This document shows positions 1 through 8,429 of a stretch of DNA of 64,000 bases, one piece after another. The DNA comes from Streptococcus mitis (GTDB lineage: Bacteria > Bacillota > Bacilli > Lactobacillales > Streptococcaceae): NCBI RefSeq assembly GCF_946190275.1, contig NZ_CAMHZQ010000001.1:124001-188000 (forward strand), read 5' to 3'. Below the pieces are notes generated by a model. It was not told the origin of the DNA. It did not search any database and was given only the letters and a program-made list of their open reading frames with translations. Each line of letters opens with the position of its first letter. Position 1 is the stretch's first letter. A program made the position numbers and the translations under genes.

Positions 1-1235
1 CAAGGAATAATCAAGACCACAAAAGCGATTTTTCCGATTAGTTCAATAAAGCTAGAAATCAGCGGAAGGATTTTTTGCCCCAAGCCTTGTAAACAATTGC
101 GATAAATCAACAAGAGGCTCAAAATAGGATAAAAGGCTGAGCTGATTTGCAGATAGAGACTACCATTTTCTACCAAGCAACCATCCGTTGAACTGGCCAA
201 GAAGGAAACTAAGGCAGGACTGGCAAAAAAGAGGAAGACACAAACAAAAACTGCCCAGGACATACTTAGACGACTGCCGATTCGAAGACCTTGAACAATG
301 CGGTCTGGTCGCTTGGCACCAAGATTCTGCGAAGCAAAAGTCGTCATCGACGCAGAAATAGCGGTCATTGGAAGAAGAGCGAAGGCCATAATGCGTCGAG
401 CCGCTGTCTGGGCACTAATAATTACGGCACCAAAAGTATTGACAGAAGACTGTAAAATCACGCTACCGATAGATACAATTGAACTCATCAAGCCCATAGC
501 CAAACCTTGCTCCAAGAGATCAGCGTACAAGGCCTTGTCCCATTTAAAATGTTTCAGTTGAGGCAAAAGTTCTGGCACACTCTTACGAATATAATAAAAG
601 CAGAGAACCGCTGATAAGCCTTGCGAAATAATGGTAGCAAGTCCCGCGGATTGAACTCCCAGATGCAATTGCGTAATGAAATAGAGATCCAGAACCACAT
701 TAACCAAGGCAGAAAAAATCAAAAATCCAAGGGCAGCTAAACTGTCCCCAATAGACCGCAACAAGCCTGCAAAAAGATTATAAGCAAAGCTGACACCAAC
801 GCAGGTCACAATCATAGAAATATATTGATAGGACTGGGGAAGAATTTCTGCAGGGGTATCTAGGTATTGCAAGAGTGGATACAATCCAAGAAAGCCCAGC
901 AACATAACTACAATACTCAAAAGTGCACCTAAAATCCAGGTGGCTGCTACTGCTTCCTTGATTTTAGTGAAATTCCGAGCTCCATAATAACGGGCAATGA
1001 CAATTCCCATGCCATTACCAACACCAAGAGTAAAACCTACAATCAGGTCAAAAATTGCTGTCGTCGCTCCTACTGCAGCCAAGGATTCTTGACCAAGAAA
1101 TCGTCCAACAATCAAGACATCAGCAGTATTATAGAGCTGTTGAAAAATATTTGATAACAAGATTGGGAAGGCGAAGCTTAAGAGCGAGGGAAGAATCGGA
1201 CCATGTATCAGGTCCACTGTTCGTTTTTTATTCAT
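1..1235 (-). CDS. dinF: DinF, MATE-family efflux protein (3' end beyond the left edge)
   Basis: Translation from the ATG at 1235 gives MNKKRTVDLIHGPILPSLLS followed by about 411 codons with repeated hydrophobic helices, and runs off the window edge without a stop. The N-terminus with FPILLSNIFQQLYNTADVLIVG is typical of MATE (multi-antimicrobial extrusion) antiporters, which are 12-helix inner-membrane exporters of about 450 residues. The position directly downstream of recA is the conserved pneumococcal cinA-recA-dinF order, where dinF is co-induced during competence. No Shine-Dalgarno precedes the ATG and a TATAAT lies only 6 bases upstream of it. The MATE assignment is firm; the exported substrate is not shown by sequence. 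Confidence 0.93.
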   Translation of the reverse strand, partial: MNKKRTVDLIHGPILPSLLSFAFPILLSNIFQQLYNTADVLIVGRFLGQESLAAVGATTAIFDLIVGFTLGVGNGMGIVIARYYGARNFTKIKEAVAATWILGALLSIVVMLLGFLGLYPLLQYLDTPAEILPQSYQYISMIVTCVGVSFAYNLFAGLLRSIGDSLAALGFLIFSALVNVVLDLYFITQLHLGVQSAGLATIISQGLSAVLCFYYIRKSVPELLPQLKHFKWDKALYADLLEQGLAMGLMSSIVSIGSVILQSSVNTFGAVIISAQTAARRIMAFALLPMTAISASMTTFASQNLGAKRPDRIVQGLRIGSRLSMSWAVFVCVFLFFASPALVSFLASSTDGCLVENGSLYLQISSAFYPILSLLLIYRNCLQGLGQKILPLISSFIELIGKIAFVVLIIP

Positions 1236-1241
1236 AAGGCT

Positions 1242-1270
1242 ATTATATCAGCTTTCTAGAGGAGCGACAA
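1242..1270 (-). promoter_or_regulatory. Candidate dinF promoter
   Basis: Read on the minus strand, TTGTCG (1270-1265) and TATAAT (1247-1242) are separated by 17 bases. The -10 lies just 6 bases before the dinF ATG, so a transcript from it would be leaderless or nearly so. This would give dinF a basal supply independent of read-through from recA. Confidence 0.5.
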
Positions 1271-1306
1271 GAAACAGCAAACTATGCCAGAACTAGGCAA
1301 TGAAAA

Positions 1307-1330
1307 AGCAGTGAATTTCTCCACTACTTT
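1307..1330 (-). terminator. Weak hairpin between recA and dinF
   Basis: Immediately after the recA stop the minus strand has AGTAGTG, a short loop, and CACTGCT followed by a T run. One G-U pair and a short stem suggest a partial terminator that would still allow read-through into dinF. Confidence 0.5.
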
Positions 1331-1336
1331 AACAAC

Positions 1337-2503
1337 TTATTCTTCAATTTCGATTTCAAGTTCGTCGCCTAGGTCAAGTGTCACTTCTTCATTCACAGAA
1401 GCCGCTTGAACTGCGTCATCTTTTTTAGTTTCAATACCTTCTACAGAAGCTTCTTCTCCATCAATCAAACCAAATTGAACACGGACTTGATGGTCGATTT
1501 CATCAAAGACTTCTGGGTGATCTGCCAAGTATTTCTTAGCATTTTCAGAACCTTGACCGATTTTCTCATCCTTGTAAGAGTACCAAGCTCCTGCTTTTTT
1601 GATGATATCCAAATCGCTTGCGATCTTCAAGAGTTCACCGGTCTTAGAAATCCCTTCTCCGTACATGATTTCAACGAAGGCTTCCTTAAATGGTGGAGCC
1701 ACCTTGTTTTTCACGACCTTGATCTTGGTTTCCTTACCAACATTGGTATCTTTTTGGTCACCAGTTCCCTTGATTTGTGTACTTCCACGAACATCCAAAC
1801 GGACTGATGCGTAGAATTTCAGAGCACGTCCACCAGGAGTTGTTTCTGGATTTCCAAACATGACCCCAACTTTTTCACGCAATTGGTTGATAAAGATGGC
1901 AATTGTTTTGGTTTTATTGATAGAAGCACCAAGTTTACGCATAGCCTGGCTCATCATACGAGCCTGCAAACCAACGTGGCTATCTCCGATATCTCCATCA
2001 ATTTCTGCACGAGGAACAAGGGCAGCAACTGAGTCGACCACGACAAGATCTACAGCACCTGAGTCAATCAATTTTCCTGCAATCTCAAGACCTTGCTCTC
2101 CTGAGTCTGGTTGTGACAAGAGTAATTCGTCAATGTTGACACCAAGGGCCGCAGCATAAGCTGGATCGAGGGCATGTTCCGCATCAATAAAGGCTGCAAT
2201 CCCACCTTCTTTTTGCGCTTGCGCAACTGCATGAAGAGCAACCGTTGTCTTACCAGATGACTCTGGCCCATAAATTTCGATGATACGCCCCTTAGGATAT
2301 CCACCTGAACCAAGAGCAATGTCAAGAGCCAAGGAACCTGAGCTCATCACTTGCACCTTTTGCTCTGCACGTTCACCCAAACGCATGATTGAACCCTTAC
2401 CAAAGTCTTTCTCAATCAATTTAAGAGCGTCATTCAAGGCTTTTTCACGTTCAGCCCCGAATTTTTTTGAAATTTCTTCTAATTTTTTTGGTTTTTTTGC
2501 CAT
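1337..2503 (-). CDS. recA: Recombinase RecA
   Basis: The 388-residue product carries the RecA core: Walker A GPESSGKT at residues 79-86, the [15 protein letters not shown]alker B/L1 region and the L2 region with [16 protein letters not shown]. RecA forms ATP-dependent filaments on single-stranded DNA for recombination, SOS-type repair and, in streptococci, transformation. The acidic tail (residues about 350-388, ending [11 protein letters not shown]) is usual. Start ATG at 2503 is preceded on the minus strand by AGGAG. It lies 54 bases after cinA in the competence-induced cinA-recA-dinF group. Confidence 0.99.
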   Translation of the reverse strand: MAKKPKKLEEISKKFGAEREKALNDALKLIEKDFGKGSIMRLGERAEQKVQVMSSGSLALDIALGSGGYPKGRIIEIYGPESSGKTTVALHAVAQAQKEGGIAAFIDAEHALDPAYAAALGVNIDELLLSQPDSGEQGLEIAGKLIDSGAVDLVVVDSVAALVPRAEIDGDIGDSHVGLQARMMSQAMRKLGASINKTKTIAIFINQLREKVGVMFGNPETTPGGRALKFYASVRLDVRGSTQIKGTGDQKDTNVGKETKIKVVKNKVAPPFKEAFVEIMYGEGISKTGELLKIASDLDIIKKAGAWYSYKDEKIGQGSENAKKYLADHPEVFDEIDHQVRVQFGLIDGEEASVEGIETKKDDAVQAASVNEEVTLDLGDELEIEIEE

Positions 2504-2544
2504 TCTATTCTCCTACATTCTAATGGTCCTCAGACCTATCTACT

Positions 2545-2573
2545 ATTATATCAAAAGTTAGTCACTTAATAAA
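2545..2573 (-). promoter_or_regulatory. Possible basal recA promoter
   Basis: A TATAAT (minus strand, 2550-2545) lies 41 bases before recA, in the cinA-recA gap. At 17 bases upstream the -35 would be TTTATT, a poor match. It could give competence-independent recA transcription. Confidence 0.4.
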
Positions 2574-3814
2574 GCCTTGCGAACTAGGTTAAAGGCATGC
2601 ATAACCGCAATGTGGCGTACATCTGCTCGACTTCTACCTCCAATATTAACCTTGATAACCTCAGTTCCTTGCTCCTGTGCCAAGCCTATGAAGACTGTTC
2701 CAGCTGGGTGTCCTTCGAGGCTATCTGGTCCTGCCACTCCAGTCAAACTAAGGCCAAAATCTGACTGGGTCTTGCTTCGTGCCTGCTCAGCCATCTTCTG
2801 AGCTGTAAATTCAGACACCACACCGTGCTCTTCCAAATCCTTGACAGGAATATCCAACATTTTTGATTTTTCCTCCAAGCTATAGGTTACAAAACCACCC
2901 TTAAATATACTTGAAGCACCCGAAAAATCCGCCACAGTAGCTTGGAAAAGCCCTGCCGTCAAACTCTCAGCAGCCGTGATGGTTTTCCCTTGCTTTTTCA
3001 GCTTTTCTACCACAATACTGGCTAAACTAGTCTCTTCCCCATAACCATAACAAAGTTCTCGTAAAGAAAGGCCTTCAAAAGTTTGGCAATTCAAGATTTG
3101 ATTTTCCAAGATATCCAGCGCTTGATTCGCCTCTTCTTGACTGCTAGCCTTTGTTGACAGACGCAAGGTTACCTCTCCTGTCTTTGCATAAGGTGCCAAT
3201 GTAGGATCGGTCTGATTATCAATTAAATCAGCCAAAATCGTAACCAGCTGGCTCTCGCCAATTCCAAAGAAACGAAGAACTCGGGAATATAGCTTACTTC
3301 CTGTCATCAACTTAGGTAGAAGGTGATTTAAGACCATAGGCTTCAATTCACTTGGTGGACCTGGAAGGACAACGTAGGTCACTCCATCGACTTCCAATAT
3401 TCCTCCCACAGCCAGTCCTGTTTCGTTTGGCAGTGGAGTCGCACCTTCTACAATTTGAGCTTGTCTTTCATTATTCGGTGTTCGGGCATAGTCTGGTCTC
3501 TGGGCGAAAAATACATCTAACTTTTCTTGTGCCTGAGGATCGAAGACTAATTCCTTCCCTAAAAATTTAGCCAGAGTTTGTTTTGTCAAATCGTCCTCAG
3601 TTGGCCCTAAACCACCTGTCAAAATCACCAGACTACTACGTTGACTGGCAATCTCAAGCAGGGATAAGAGACGAGCTTCATTGTCTCCTACAGCCGTCTG
3701 AAAATATACATCTACCCCAATCTCTGCTAGTTTTTCCGACAAAAACTGGGCATTGGTATTAACAATCTGTCCTGTCAAAATCTCTGTTCCAACAGCAATA
3801 ATTTCTGCTTTCAT
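2558..3814 (-). CDS. cinA: CinA, competence/damage-inducible protein
   Basis: The 418-residue protein has the usual two-domain CinA layout: an N-terminal MoCF/MoaB-like domain ([21 protein letters not shown] and [14 protein letters not shown]) and a C-terminal CinA domain ([33 protein letters not shown]). The C-terminal domain in the family deamidates nicotinamide mononucleotide, recycling pyridine nucleotides; in streptococci the gene is a late competence gene and its product has been linked to RecA at the membrane. Start ATG at 3814 has GGAGGAAAC just upstream and a cin-box 18 bases away. It heads the cinA-recA-dinF group. Confidence 0.96.
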   Translation of the reverse strand: MKAEIIAVGTEILTGQIVNTNAQFLSEKLAEIGVDVYFQTAVGDNEARLLSLLEIASQRSSLVILTGGLGPTEDDLTKQTLAKFLGKELVFDPQAQEKLDVFFAQRPDYARTPNNERQAQIVEGATPLPNETGLAVGGILEVDGVTYVVLPGPPSELKPMVLNHLLPKLMTGSKLYSRVLRFFGIGESQLVTILADLIDNQTDPTLAPYAKTGEVTLRLSTKASSQEEANQALDILENQILNCQTFEGLSLRELCYGYGEETSLASIVVEKLKKQGKTITAAESLTAGLFQATVADFSGASSIFKGGFVTYSLEEKSKMLDIPVKDLEEHGVVSEFTAQKMAEQARSKTQSDFGLSLTGVAGPDSLEGHPAGTVFIGLAQEQGTEVIKVNIGGRSRADVRHIAVMHAFNLVRKALLSD

Positions 3815-3831
3815 GTTTCCTCCTACCTATC

Positions 3832-3839
3832 TATTCGTA
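3832..3839 (-). promoter_or_regulatory. cin-box (SigX/ComX promoter) of cinA
   Basis: The minus strand reads TACGAATA, an exact match to the streptococcal cin-box recognised by the competence sigma factor SigX, with a T-rich tract just upstream. It lies 18 bases before the cinA ATG, so the late-competence transcript would cover cinA and recA. Confidence 0.85.
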
Positions 3840-3851
3840 TTTTTTTGAAAA

Positions 3852-3875
3852 AATCGCAGGAAATTTCCCACGATT
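3852..3875 (-). terminator. Terminator of the tsaE-GNAT-LCP gene group
   Basis: On the minus strand AATCGTGGG pairs with CCTGCGATT around AAATTT and is followed by a run of T. It ends the upstream operon just before the cinA cin-box; the T run also forms the T-rich part of that promoter. Confidence 0.7.
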
Positions 3876-3899
3876 GATTTTTTATTTGTATCAAGAAAG

Positions 3900-4916
3900 T
3901 TAATTATCTTCGTCACTAACAGGCACCCGTCCAAACAAATCTTCAAATAAGACAACATTTGTTTCAAGCTGAGTGACTTCTTCTTGCCCCAAAGAACGTC
4001 TCAAAAGATTCTGCATTTCCAACATATGGCTTCTCGTAACAATTTGATAAGAAACGCCTTGTAGCATCTCCCCTTCACCCTTCAACTGTTGTGTTTCAAT
4101 AGTTTTAAATGAATCTTTATAGCCCAACAAGCTTGGAATACTTTTCGCAGATAAATCGATATTAGTCTGCATATTAGTACTTAGGGCTTTTAAGATAGAC
4201 TGATAGTGACTGACACTATTCAAACTAAGAACTTTTTCAACAACTTTTTGAATGACTTCACGCTGACGCTTTTGACGTCCGTAGTCTCCTTCTGGGTCTT
4301 GATAACGCATGCGTGAATAAACAAGCGCTTCTTCTCCATTTATTGTCTGCTCTCCAACACCGATAGAAATGGTGTTAAATTCTTCTTGGTCACTGATAGA
4401 AATCGGGAAACCTAGTGTATTATTGACCGTAATACCTCCCACTGCATCGACCAATTGTTGCAATCCTTGCATATTAACCATAATGTAGCGATCGATATGG
4501 ATATTCATCATCTTTTGAATTGTTTCTATAGCAAGTTCTGCACCACCACCAGCATAGGCAGCGTTTAACTTCGCTTCTTCAATACTACCATCTTTATGTT
4601 GAATTTTAGTCAGGATATCACGCTCCAAACTCAGCATCATTGTCTTCTTAGTATGTGGATTGACAGTCAAGAGAATCATGGAATCACTATTTCCAGCCCA
4701 CTGATCTGTACGCTCTACATTCCCAGTATCAACCCCCATCAACAGAATGGTCAAAGGCTCTGTTGCTTCAATAACCTTGGTTTCTTCCCCTATTTTTTTA
4801 TAGGTCTTTGATAAGGTTTGTGTGCCTTGCTGATAAATAGTATAAGCAAAAACACCGACACCCAAAACTGTCACAGCTAGAAAAGCTAATACCATTCCAA
4901 TAATTTTTTTAACCAT
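3900..4916 (-). CDS. LytR-CpsA-Psr (LCP) family cell-wall ligase
   Basis: The 338-residue protein has one N-terminal membrane helix (about residues 5-27, IGMVLAFLAVTVLGVGVFAY) followed by an extracellular LCP domain with ILLMGVDTG, GNSDSMILLTVNP, MMLSLERDIL and KLNAAYAGGG. LCP enzymes transfer lipid-linked glycopolymers (teichoic acid, capsule) onto peptidoglycan outside the membrane; the conserved Arg and Asp residues that hold the pyrophosphate are present. It is the last gene of the tsaE-GNAT-LCP group, 7 bases after the GNAT gene. Pneumococcus has three LCP paralogues; gene order points to the one next to cinA, often named lytR or psr. Confidence 0.9.
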   Translation of the reverse strand: MVKKIIGMVLAFLAVTVLGVGVFAYTIYQQGTQTLSKTYKKIGEETKVIEATEPLTILLMGVDTGNVERTDQWAGNSDSMILLTVNPHTKKTMMLSLERDILTKIQHKDGSIEEAKLNAAYAGGGAELAIETIQKMMNIHIDRYIMVNMQGLQQLVDAVGGITVNNTLGFPISISDQEEFNTISIGVGEQTINGEEALVYSRMRYQDPEGDYGRQKRQREVIQKVVEKVLSLNSVSHYQSILKALSTNMQTNIDLSAKSIPSLLGYKDSFKTIETQQLKGEGEMLQGVSYQIVTRSHMLEMQNLLRRSLGQEEVTQLETNVVLFEDLFGRVPVSDEDN

Positions 4917-4923
4917 ATTTCTA

Positions 4924-5442
4924 CTAATCTATCAGTTTACCCATCAAGTAAACATCGATAAATTTCCCTTCTTCTATATATGCTCCACGCTCTTGGCGAC
5001 CTTCAATTACAAAGCCATGCTTTTGATAAAGATGGACTGCTGCTTGATTACGAGTTTGGACAGTCAGTTGGAGACGACGCAGAACGCTACTTGCTTGTGC
5101 CCACTCTATCACTTCTTCAAGCAACAAACTTCCCAATCCATTATTCCAATATCTTTTTCCAATCACAATGAAGAGATCTCCAATATGACGGACTCTCTTG
5201 CGCTGGTCAGCTGTAATATTTACAATACCAGCAATTTTATCATTTAAGAATGCAAGTAAGGTTATCTGATTGTCCGAACTAGCTTGCTTGTTGAGGAATA
5301 TTTCCATCTCCTCACTGGTCAAGAGAATACCATCTCCGTCTAAGCTGGTAAAATCTGTTTCCAAACTTACACGATTTAAAAAGGCCACTAATTCAGCTGC
5401 ATCTTTAGACTCTGCTTCCCTAATGAGCAATTCATACTCCAT
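4924..5442 (-). CDS. GNAT-family N-acetyltransferase
   Basis: The 172-residue protein fits a single GNAT domain, with the acetyl-CoA binding segment IGKRYWNNGLGSLLLEEVIEWA (Q/RxxGxG/A-like) and the downstream beta-bulge LQLTVQTRNQAAVHLYQKHGFVIEG. Such enzymes acetylate small molecules or protein N-termini in the cytoplasm. The start overlaps the 3' end of tsaE by 11 bases, suggesting translational coupling. The tsaE-acetyltransferase pairing recalls tsaE/rimI neighbourhoods, but this protein resembles RimJ/RimL or polyamine-type GNATs as much as RimI. The substrate cannot be read from the sequence. Confidence 0.88.
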   Translation of the reverse strand: MEYELLIREAESKDAAELVAFLNRVSLETDFTSLDGDGILLTSEEMEIFLNKQASSDNQITLLAFLNDKIAGIVNITADQRKRVRHIGDLFIVIGKRYWNNGLGSLLLEEVIEWAQASSVLRRLQLTVQTRNQAAVHLYQKHGFVIEGRQERGAYIEEGKFIDVYLMGKLID

Positions 5443-5875
5443 GTTGAAGCTCCTCTAAAAGCTTTTCTGCACGCAAACCCTTTGCTTGGAAATGTAATCT
5501 GCGTCCATCTGCTTCTTTTAGAATTTCCAACTCTAAATAAGTATCTGGCAAGGCATCTCCTAAGAGATTTCCCCACTCAATAACAGTCACGCCGCCACCA
5601 AAGAGAAATTCATCTAAATCAATAGAATCAGCATCCCCCTCTATACGATAAACATCTAGGTGGTAAAGCGGAAGACGACCTTCATACTCTCTTACGATAG
5701 TATAGGTTGGACTCTTAATCATCTGGGAAATCTGTAAACCTTTAGCAAGTCCTTTAGTAAAGGTTGTTTTACCTGCACCCAGTTCTCCAGTTAAGATTAA
5801 AACATCATTCTTTTCTAATAGATGACCCAAACGCTCCCCTAAGGCTTGCAGTTCTTCTTCATTTTTTGTGTACAT
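5432..5875 (-). CDS. tsaE: TsaE, tRNA threonylcarbamoyladenosine ATPase
   Basis: The 147-residue protein is the size of TsaE and has the P-loop GELGAGKTT (residues 30-38), the switch SPTYTIVREYEG and the Walker B-like YHLDVYRI. TsaE is the ATPase partner of TsaB-TsaD in making the t6A37 modification of ANN-decoding tRNAs. It opens a three-gene minus-strand group with the GNAT and LCP genes. A strong -10 (extended TGGTATAAT) ends 6 bases before the ATG and no Shine-Dalgarno is visible, so the mRNA may be leaderless. Confidence 0.95.
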   Translation of the reverse strand: MYTKNEEELQALGERLGHLLEKNDVLILTGELGAGKTTFTKGLAKGLQISQMIKSPTYTIVREYEGRLPLYHLDVYRIEGDADSIDLDEFLFGGGVTVIEWGNLLGDALPDTYLELEILKEADGRRLHFQAKGLRAEKLLEELQHGV

Positions 5876-5881
5876 ATTCTT

Positions 5882-5911
5882 ATTATACCAAAAACTTTTC
5901 TTTTGTGTCTA
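5882..5911 (-). promoter_or_regulatory. tsaE operon promoter with extended -10
   Basis: Minus strand: TAGACA (5911-5906), 18-base spacer, TGG then TATAAT (5887-5882). The predicted start is at or next to the tsaE ATG at 5875. Confidence 0.7.
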
Positions 5912-5928
5912 TTTTCCTGCTAAACTTA

Positions 5929-5983
5929 TACTCAATGAAAATCAAAGAGCTGACGTAGTTTGAAGAGATTTTCGGAGAGTATT
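5929..5983. repeat. Minimal BOX element (boxA-boxC, no boxB)
   Basis: It joins ATACTCAATGAAAATCAAAGAGC (boxC end) to CTGACGTAGTTTGAAGAGATTTTCG (boxA end) with nothing between them. BOX repeats are mobile, RNase-structured intergenic repeats of pneumococcus and relatives. It lies between tsaE and the next minus-strand gene. Confidence 0.85.
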
Positions 5984-6015
5984 ACCATCATAACATCCAT
6001 AAAAACAAGCTTTCT

Positions 6016-6636
6016 CTAAAAGAAAATGAGCGTAGTAATGACCAATACAAGATCTCGGAAAATATGACCATAAAAGGAAACTTCCTTTTTAACCGAATTT
6101 GGGACAAGATAGGCTGCAAAAAACAAACCCAGTCCAATATACATCAGAAGTGATACAATGGTCATTGGATTTCTTAAGAAAAGAAGTGTTGCTAAAATAG
6201 TCACCAACACTGTCTTTTTTCTGTCTAGCATAGCAAGCAAATCGCGCATGTATTTTTTCAAGGGTAAAAAAATCAGCAAATCTAGCCCAAATAGAAAGAA
6301 AAAGGATGGCAATAAAAAGTCAACTAATTCTTGCTGCAGCGTATTTTTGATGAACAAGTTGTCTGACAAGACAAGAACAGCTCCTAACAAATTAATTAAG
6401 AGTAACATACTGTAAAAAAGCTTCACCGACTTCTTACTGGCTAGGACACTATGGACTTCTTGCTTACGGGTATAAAGATAATTTACTCCAGCACAGATTC
6501 CTGAAACGAAGACCATACTTCCGATAAAAAAAGCTGTACTTTGTTTAAAGGACAAGATGCATTCTTTCCATAGGAAACAGCTACTCAAACTGATTTGAAT
6601 TAAAGCTAACAAAAATAAGATTCTCATTGATTTCAT
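6016..6636 (-). CDS. Predicted polytopic membrane protein, function unknown
   Basis: The 206-residue product is strongly hydrophobic, with about six predicted helices (for example LFLLALIQISLSSCFLW, SMLLLINLLGAVLVL, FLLPSFFFLFGLDLLIFL, and two near the C-terminus) and basic loops such as RKQEVHSVLASKK and MLDRKK. No catalytic motif is recognisable. On the minus strand a purine-rich GGGAGGGAGAG precedes the ATG at 6636, and a TATAAT lies at 6666-6661. It stands alone between two BOX elements. Pneumococcal genomes have a hypothetical membrane protein in this slot between tsaE and the PlcR-like regulator; no function can be assigned. Confidence 0.75.
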   Translation of the reverse strand: MKSMRILFLLALIQISLSSCFLWKECILSFKQSTAFFIGSMVFVSGICAGVNYLYTRKQEVHSVLASKKSVKLFYSMLLLINLLGAVLVLSDNLFIKNTLQQELVDFLLPSFFFLFGLDLLIFLPLKKYMRDLLAMLDRKKTVLVTILATLLFLRNPMTIVSLLMYIGLGLFFAAYLVPNSVKKEVSFYGHIFRDLVLVITTLIFF

Positions 6637-6739
6637 CTTTTCTCTCCCTCCCTACCAATCATTATACTCGGAGAAAAGAGAGAACTGTTTCCAATCTTCT
6701 CAAATGTCTCTTTTAGACGCTAAACAAACATGAGAGACT

Positions 6740-6855
6740 AATACTCAATGAAAATCAAAGAGCAAACTAGGAAGCTAGCCACAGGTTACTCAAAACACTG
6801 TTTTGATGTTGGAGATAGAACTGACGTGGTTTGAAGAGATTTTCGAAGAATATAA
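6740..6855. repeat. BOX element
   Basis: Runs from ATACTCAATGAAAATCAAAG through CAAAACACTGTTTTGA, a partial middle segment, to GTGGTTTGAAGAGATTTTCG. The central boxB/boxA part is shortened compared with the copy at 24.7 kb. It fills most of the 305-base gap between the membrane-protein gene and the tprA terminator. Confidence 0.9.
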
Positions 6856-6864
6856 ACTTGAAAT

Positions 6865-6897
6865 AAGGCTGATAGTATTCATTTCACTATCAGCCTT
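6865..6897 (-). terminator. tprA terminator
   Basis: A 12-bp perfect stem (AAGGCTGATAGT / ACTATCAGCCTT) with a 9-base loop lies 45 bases beyond the tprA stop. Only a short T-rich tract follows, so efficiency is uncertain. Confidence 0.65.
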
Positions 6898-6941
6898 ACA
6901 GGTTATTTAACGTTTCAGAAAAACTATAATGTCAAGATTAA

Positions 6942-7805
6942 CTAAACAGTATCTAATTCTTTCAAATAATTTTCTATCTTCATCAACATTAAAGGATTGT
7001 TATAAATCTTACATAACTCTCTTGCTTCTATATAATAATTTTTGACTTGTTCTTTGTCTAGAAATTTGGCTCCAGCATTTCCTACAAGAATAAGTAGAGG
7101 AGCCAGTTGGTAGCTTGTCTGTCTTTGTTTACAGAGTTCAATCGTCTCAAGAGCTTCTTGGATGGCTTCGTTATATTTTTCCTTTGACACTAGGTAGTGA
7201 GCGTAGTTGTAACGAACTCTGATGTACCCAAATAAAAACTCTTGATGCTCAAAATTTTTTGTCTGATATAACTCCATTAAATGAGAGTAGTTTTCCTCAT
7301 ATTCTTGTTCACGACCCACTAAGGAATAGAAATTAGATAGAGTATTCAACGCCTTTAAATAAATCAGAGTATTTGAAGAGACTTTTAATAATATATTTTC
7401 CAATGAAGAAATAGCCTCACACTTACTGTCATATTGATAGAAATCAATAATAGCTTTAATCCATTCAAGGTAAGTTCGGTCTTCTAGTGTTAGAAAAGTA
7501 CTTCGTTCAATCTCTATTCTATAAATATATTCCAAATCGTCATAATTTCTATCATCTAATAGTCGAACAGATAATTGCTTGAAATTAGAGAGGTTAGATT
7601 TAATTTCAATTTGTTCATTGAAAAAGCAATCCAAAGGGACTTCAAGTCGTTGAGAGAGTTTGAATAACAAGTCTGCGGAGGGAATAAAATGCCCTCTCTC
7701 AATTTTACTAATCTGACTTTGTTCACAAATTCCTTCTGCAAGAGTTTGTTGGGAGAGTCTCAACTCTTTTCTTTTCAATCTGAATTTCTCTGCGAGTGTA
7801 TTCAT
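6942..7805 (-). CDS. tprA: TprA-like RRNPP quorum-sensing regulator
   Basis: The 287-residue protein begins with an XRE helix-turn-helix (about residues 6-60: FRLKRKELRLSQQTLAEGICEQSQISKIERG) and continues as TPR-like helical repeats, the PlcR/PrgX/Rgg-like layout of RRNPP regulators that bind imported peptides. In pneumococcus TprA represses a lantibiotic cluster until relieved by the PhrA peptide, encoded divergently, exactly where a phrA-like gene lies here (7993). The gene looks intact. In this window no lantibiotic genes follow phrA; a bacteriocin remnant lies there instead. Assignment rests on layout and on the neighbouring PhrA sequence. Confidence 0.88.
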   Translation of the reverse strand: MNTLAEKFRLKRKELRLSQQTLAEGICEQSQISKIERGHFIPSADLLFKLSQRLEVPLDCFFNEQIEIKSNLSNFKQLSVRLLDDRNYDDLEYIYRIEIERSTFLTLEDRTYLEWIKAIIDFYQYDSKCEAISSLENILLKVSSNTLIYLKALNTLSNFYSLVGREQEYEENYSHLMELYQTKNFEHQEFLFGYIRVRYNYAHYLVSKEKYNEAIQEALETIELCKQRQTSYQLAPLLILVGNAGAKFLDKEQVKNYYIEARELCKIYNNPLMLMKIENYLKELDTV

Positions 7806-7932
7806 TAAAGATAATAAACCTTCCTATTTGCTTAATTTCATTATAAAATTTTTAGTTCAAAATAGTAAGTTAAAGAAACAAATAATTCTTTATGGTAATA
7901 AATAAAAAAAGTCAAAAATTACATAAAAATGC

Positions 7933-7961
7933 TTGGCTAAATAAAATATATCTGTTAAAAT
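7933..7961 (+). promoter_or_regulatory. phrA promoter
   Basis: TTGGCT and TAAAAT are spaced by 17 bases and end 31 bases before the phrA ATG at 7993. The promoter lies in the AT-rich 187-base divergent region shared with tprA, where TprA would be expected to bind. Confidence 0.6.
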
Positions 7962-7992
7962 AAGGATAATGAAAAAGAAAAGGGTTTCACGA

Positions 7993-8163
7993 ATGAAGAA
8001 AAATTGTGGAATTCAAAAATTAGCTATATTAGCATTACTAGGGGTTTTTACGTTTAGTAATACAATTCCTTACCAACAGTTTATTCAGAAGAATAAACAA
8101 TTGGAGATTTGAGTGCAATCACAAAAGAAGTCCAATGGTCTTGATGTTGGGAAGGCTGATTGA
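7993..8163 (+). pseudogene. phrA: phrA signalling-peptide gene interrupted by an in-frame TGA
   Basis: From the ATG at 7993 the frame encodes MKKNCGIQKLAILALLGVFT... with a signal-peptide-like N-terminus, then stops at TGA 8110-8112 after 39 codons. The same frame continues directly with V-Q-S-Q-K-K and the decapeptide SNGLDVGKAD before a second stop at 8161. As I recall, SNGLDVGKAD is the C-terminal mature PhrA signal of pneumococcus, and the full 56-codon length equals the intact gene. The nonsense codon therefore separates the export signal from the active peptide. A GTG follows the TGA at once but has no ribosome binding site. An alternative in-frame ATG lies at 7969. Confidence 0.82.
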
Positions 8164-8429
8164 TGTCGTATTACTTTAAAATTCAACTATTTAGAGAAAG
8201 GTATTCTTATGAGAGCTTGTAACAATACCAGATAGATATAAGAATGGAGATGTTTGATAAAATGCTTTCATAGCTAACCAACTGTTGAAAATTATGAGTT
8301 ACAAAATCTAAAGTATTTAAGATTAGTTTATAAAATTAGGTCTCTGCCTGTAGAAAGGAACGTGCAGTTAGAAAGGAGGAAAAAATAGGATACTATAATT
8401 CAGACTGAGATTTCTAATTAAAATATGTA
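8164..8429. other. Decayed AT-rich spacer after phrA
   Basis: No open frame longer than a few codons is supported. A strong Shine-Dalgarno (AAAGGAGG at about 8374) now lies before a sequence without a usable ATG, and is best read as the old ribosome binding site of the following bacteriocin remnant. No lantibiotic precursor or modification gene can be recognised. Confidence 0.5.

Noticed and set aside
584..591. A plus-strand TACGAATA within dinF
   Set aside because: It is inside the coding region on the opposite strand with no gene downstream, so it is a chance match to the cin-box.
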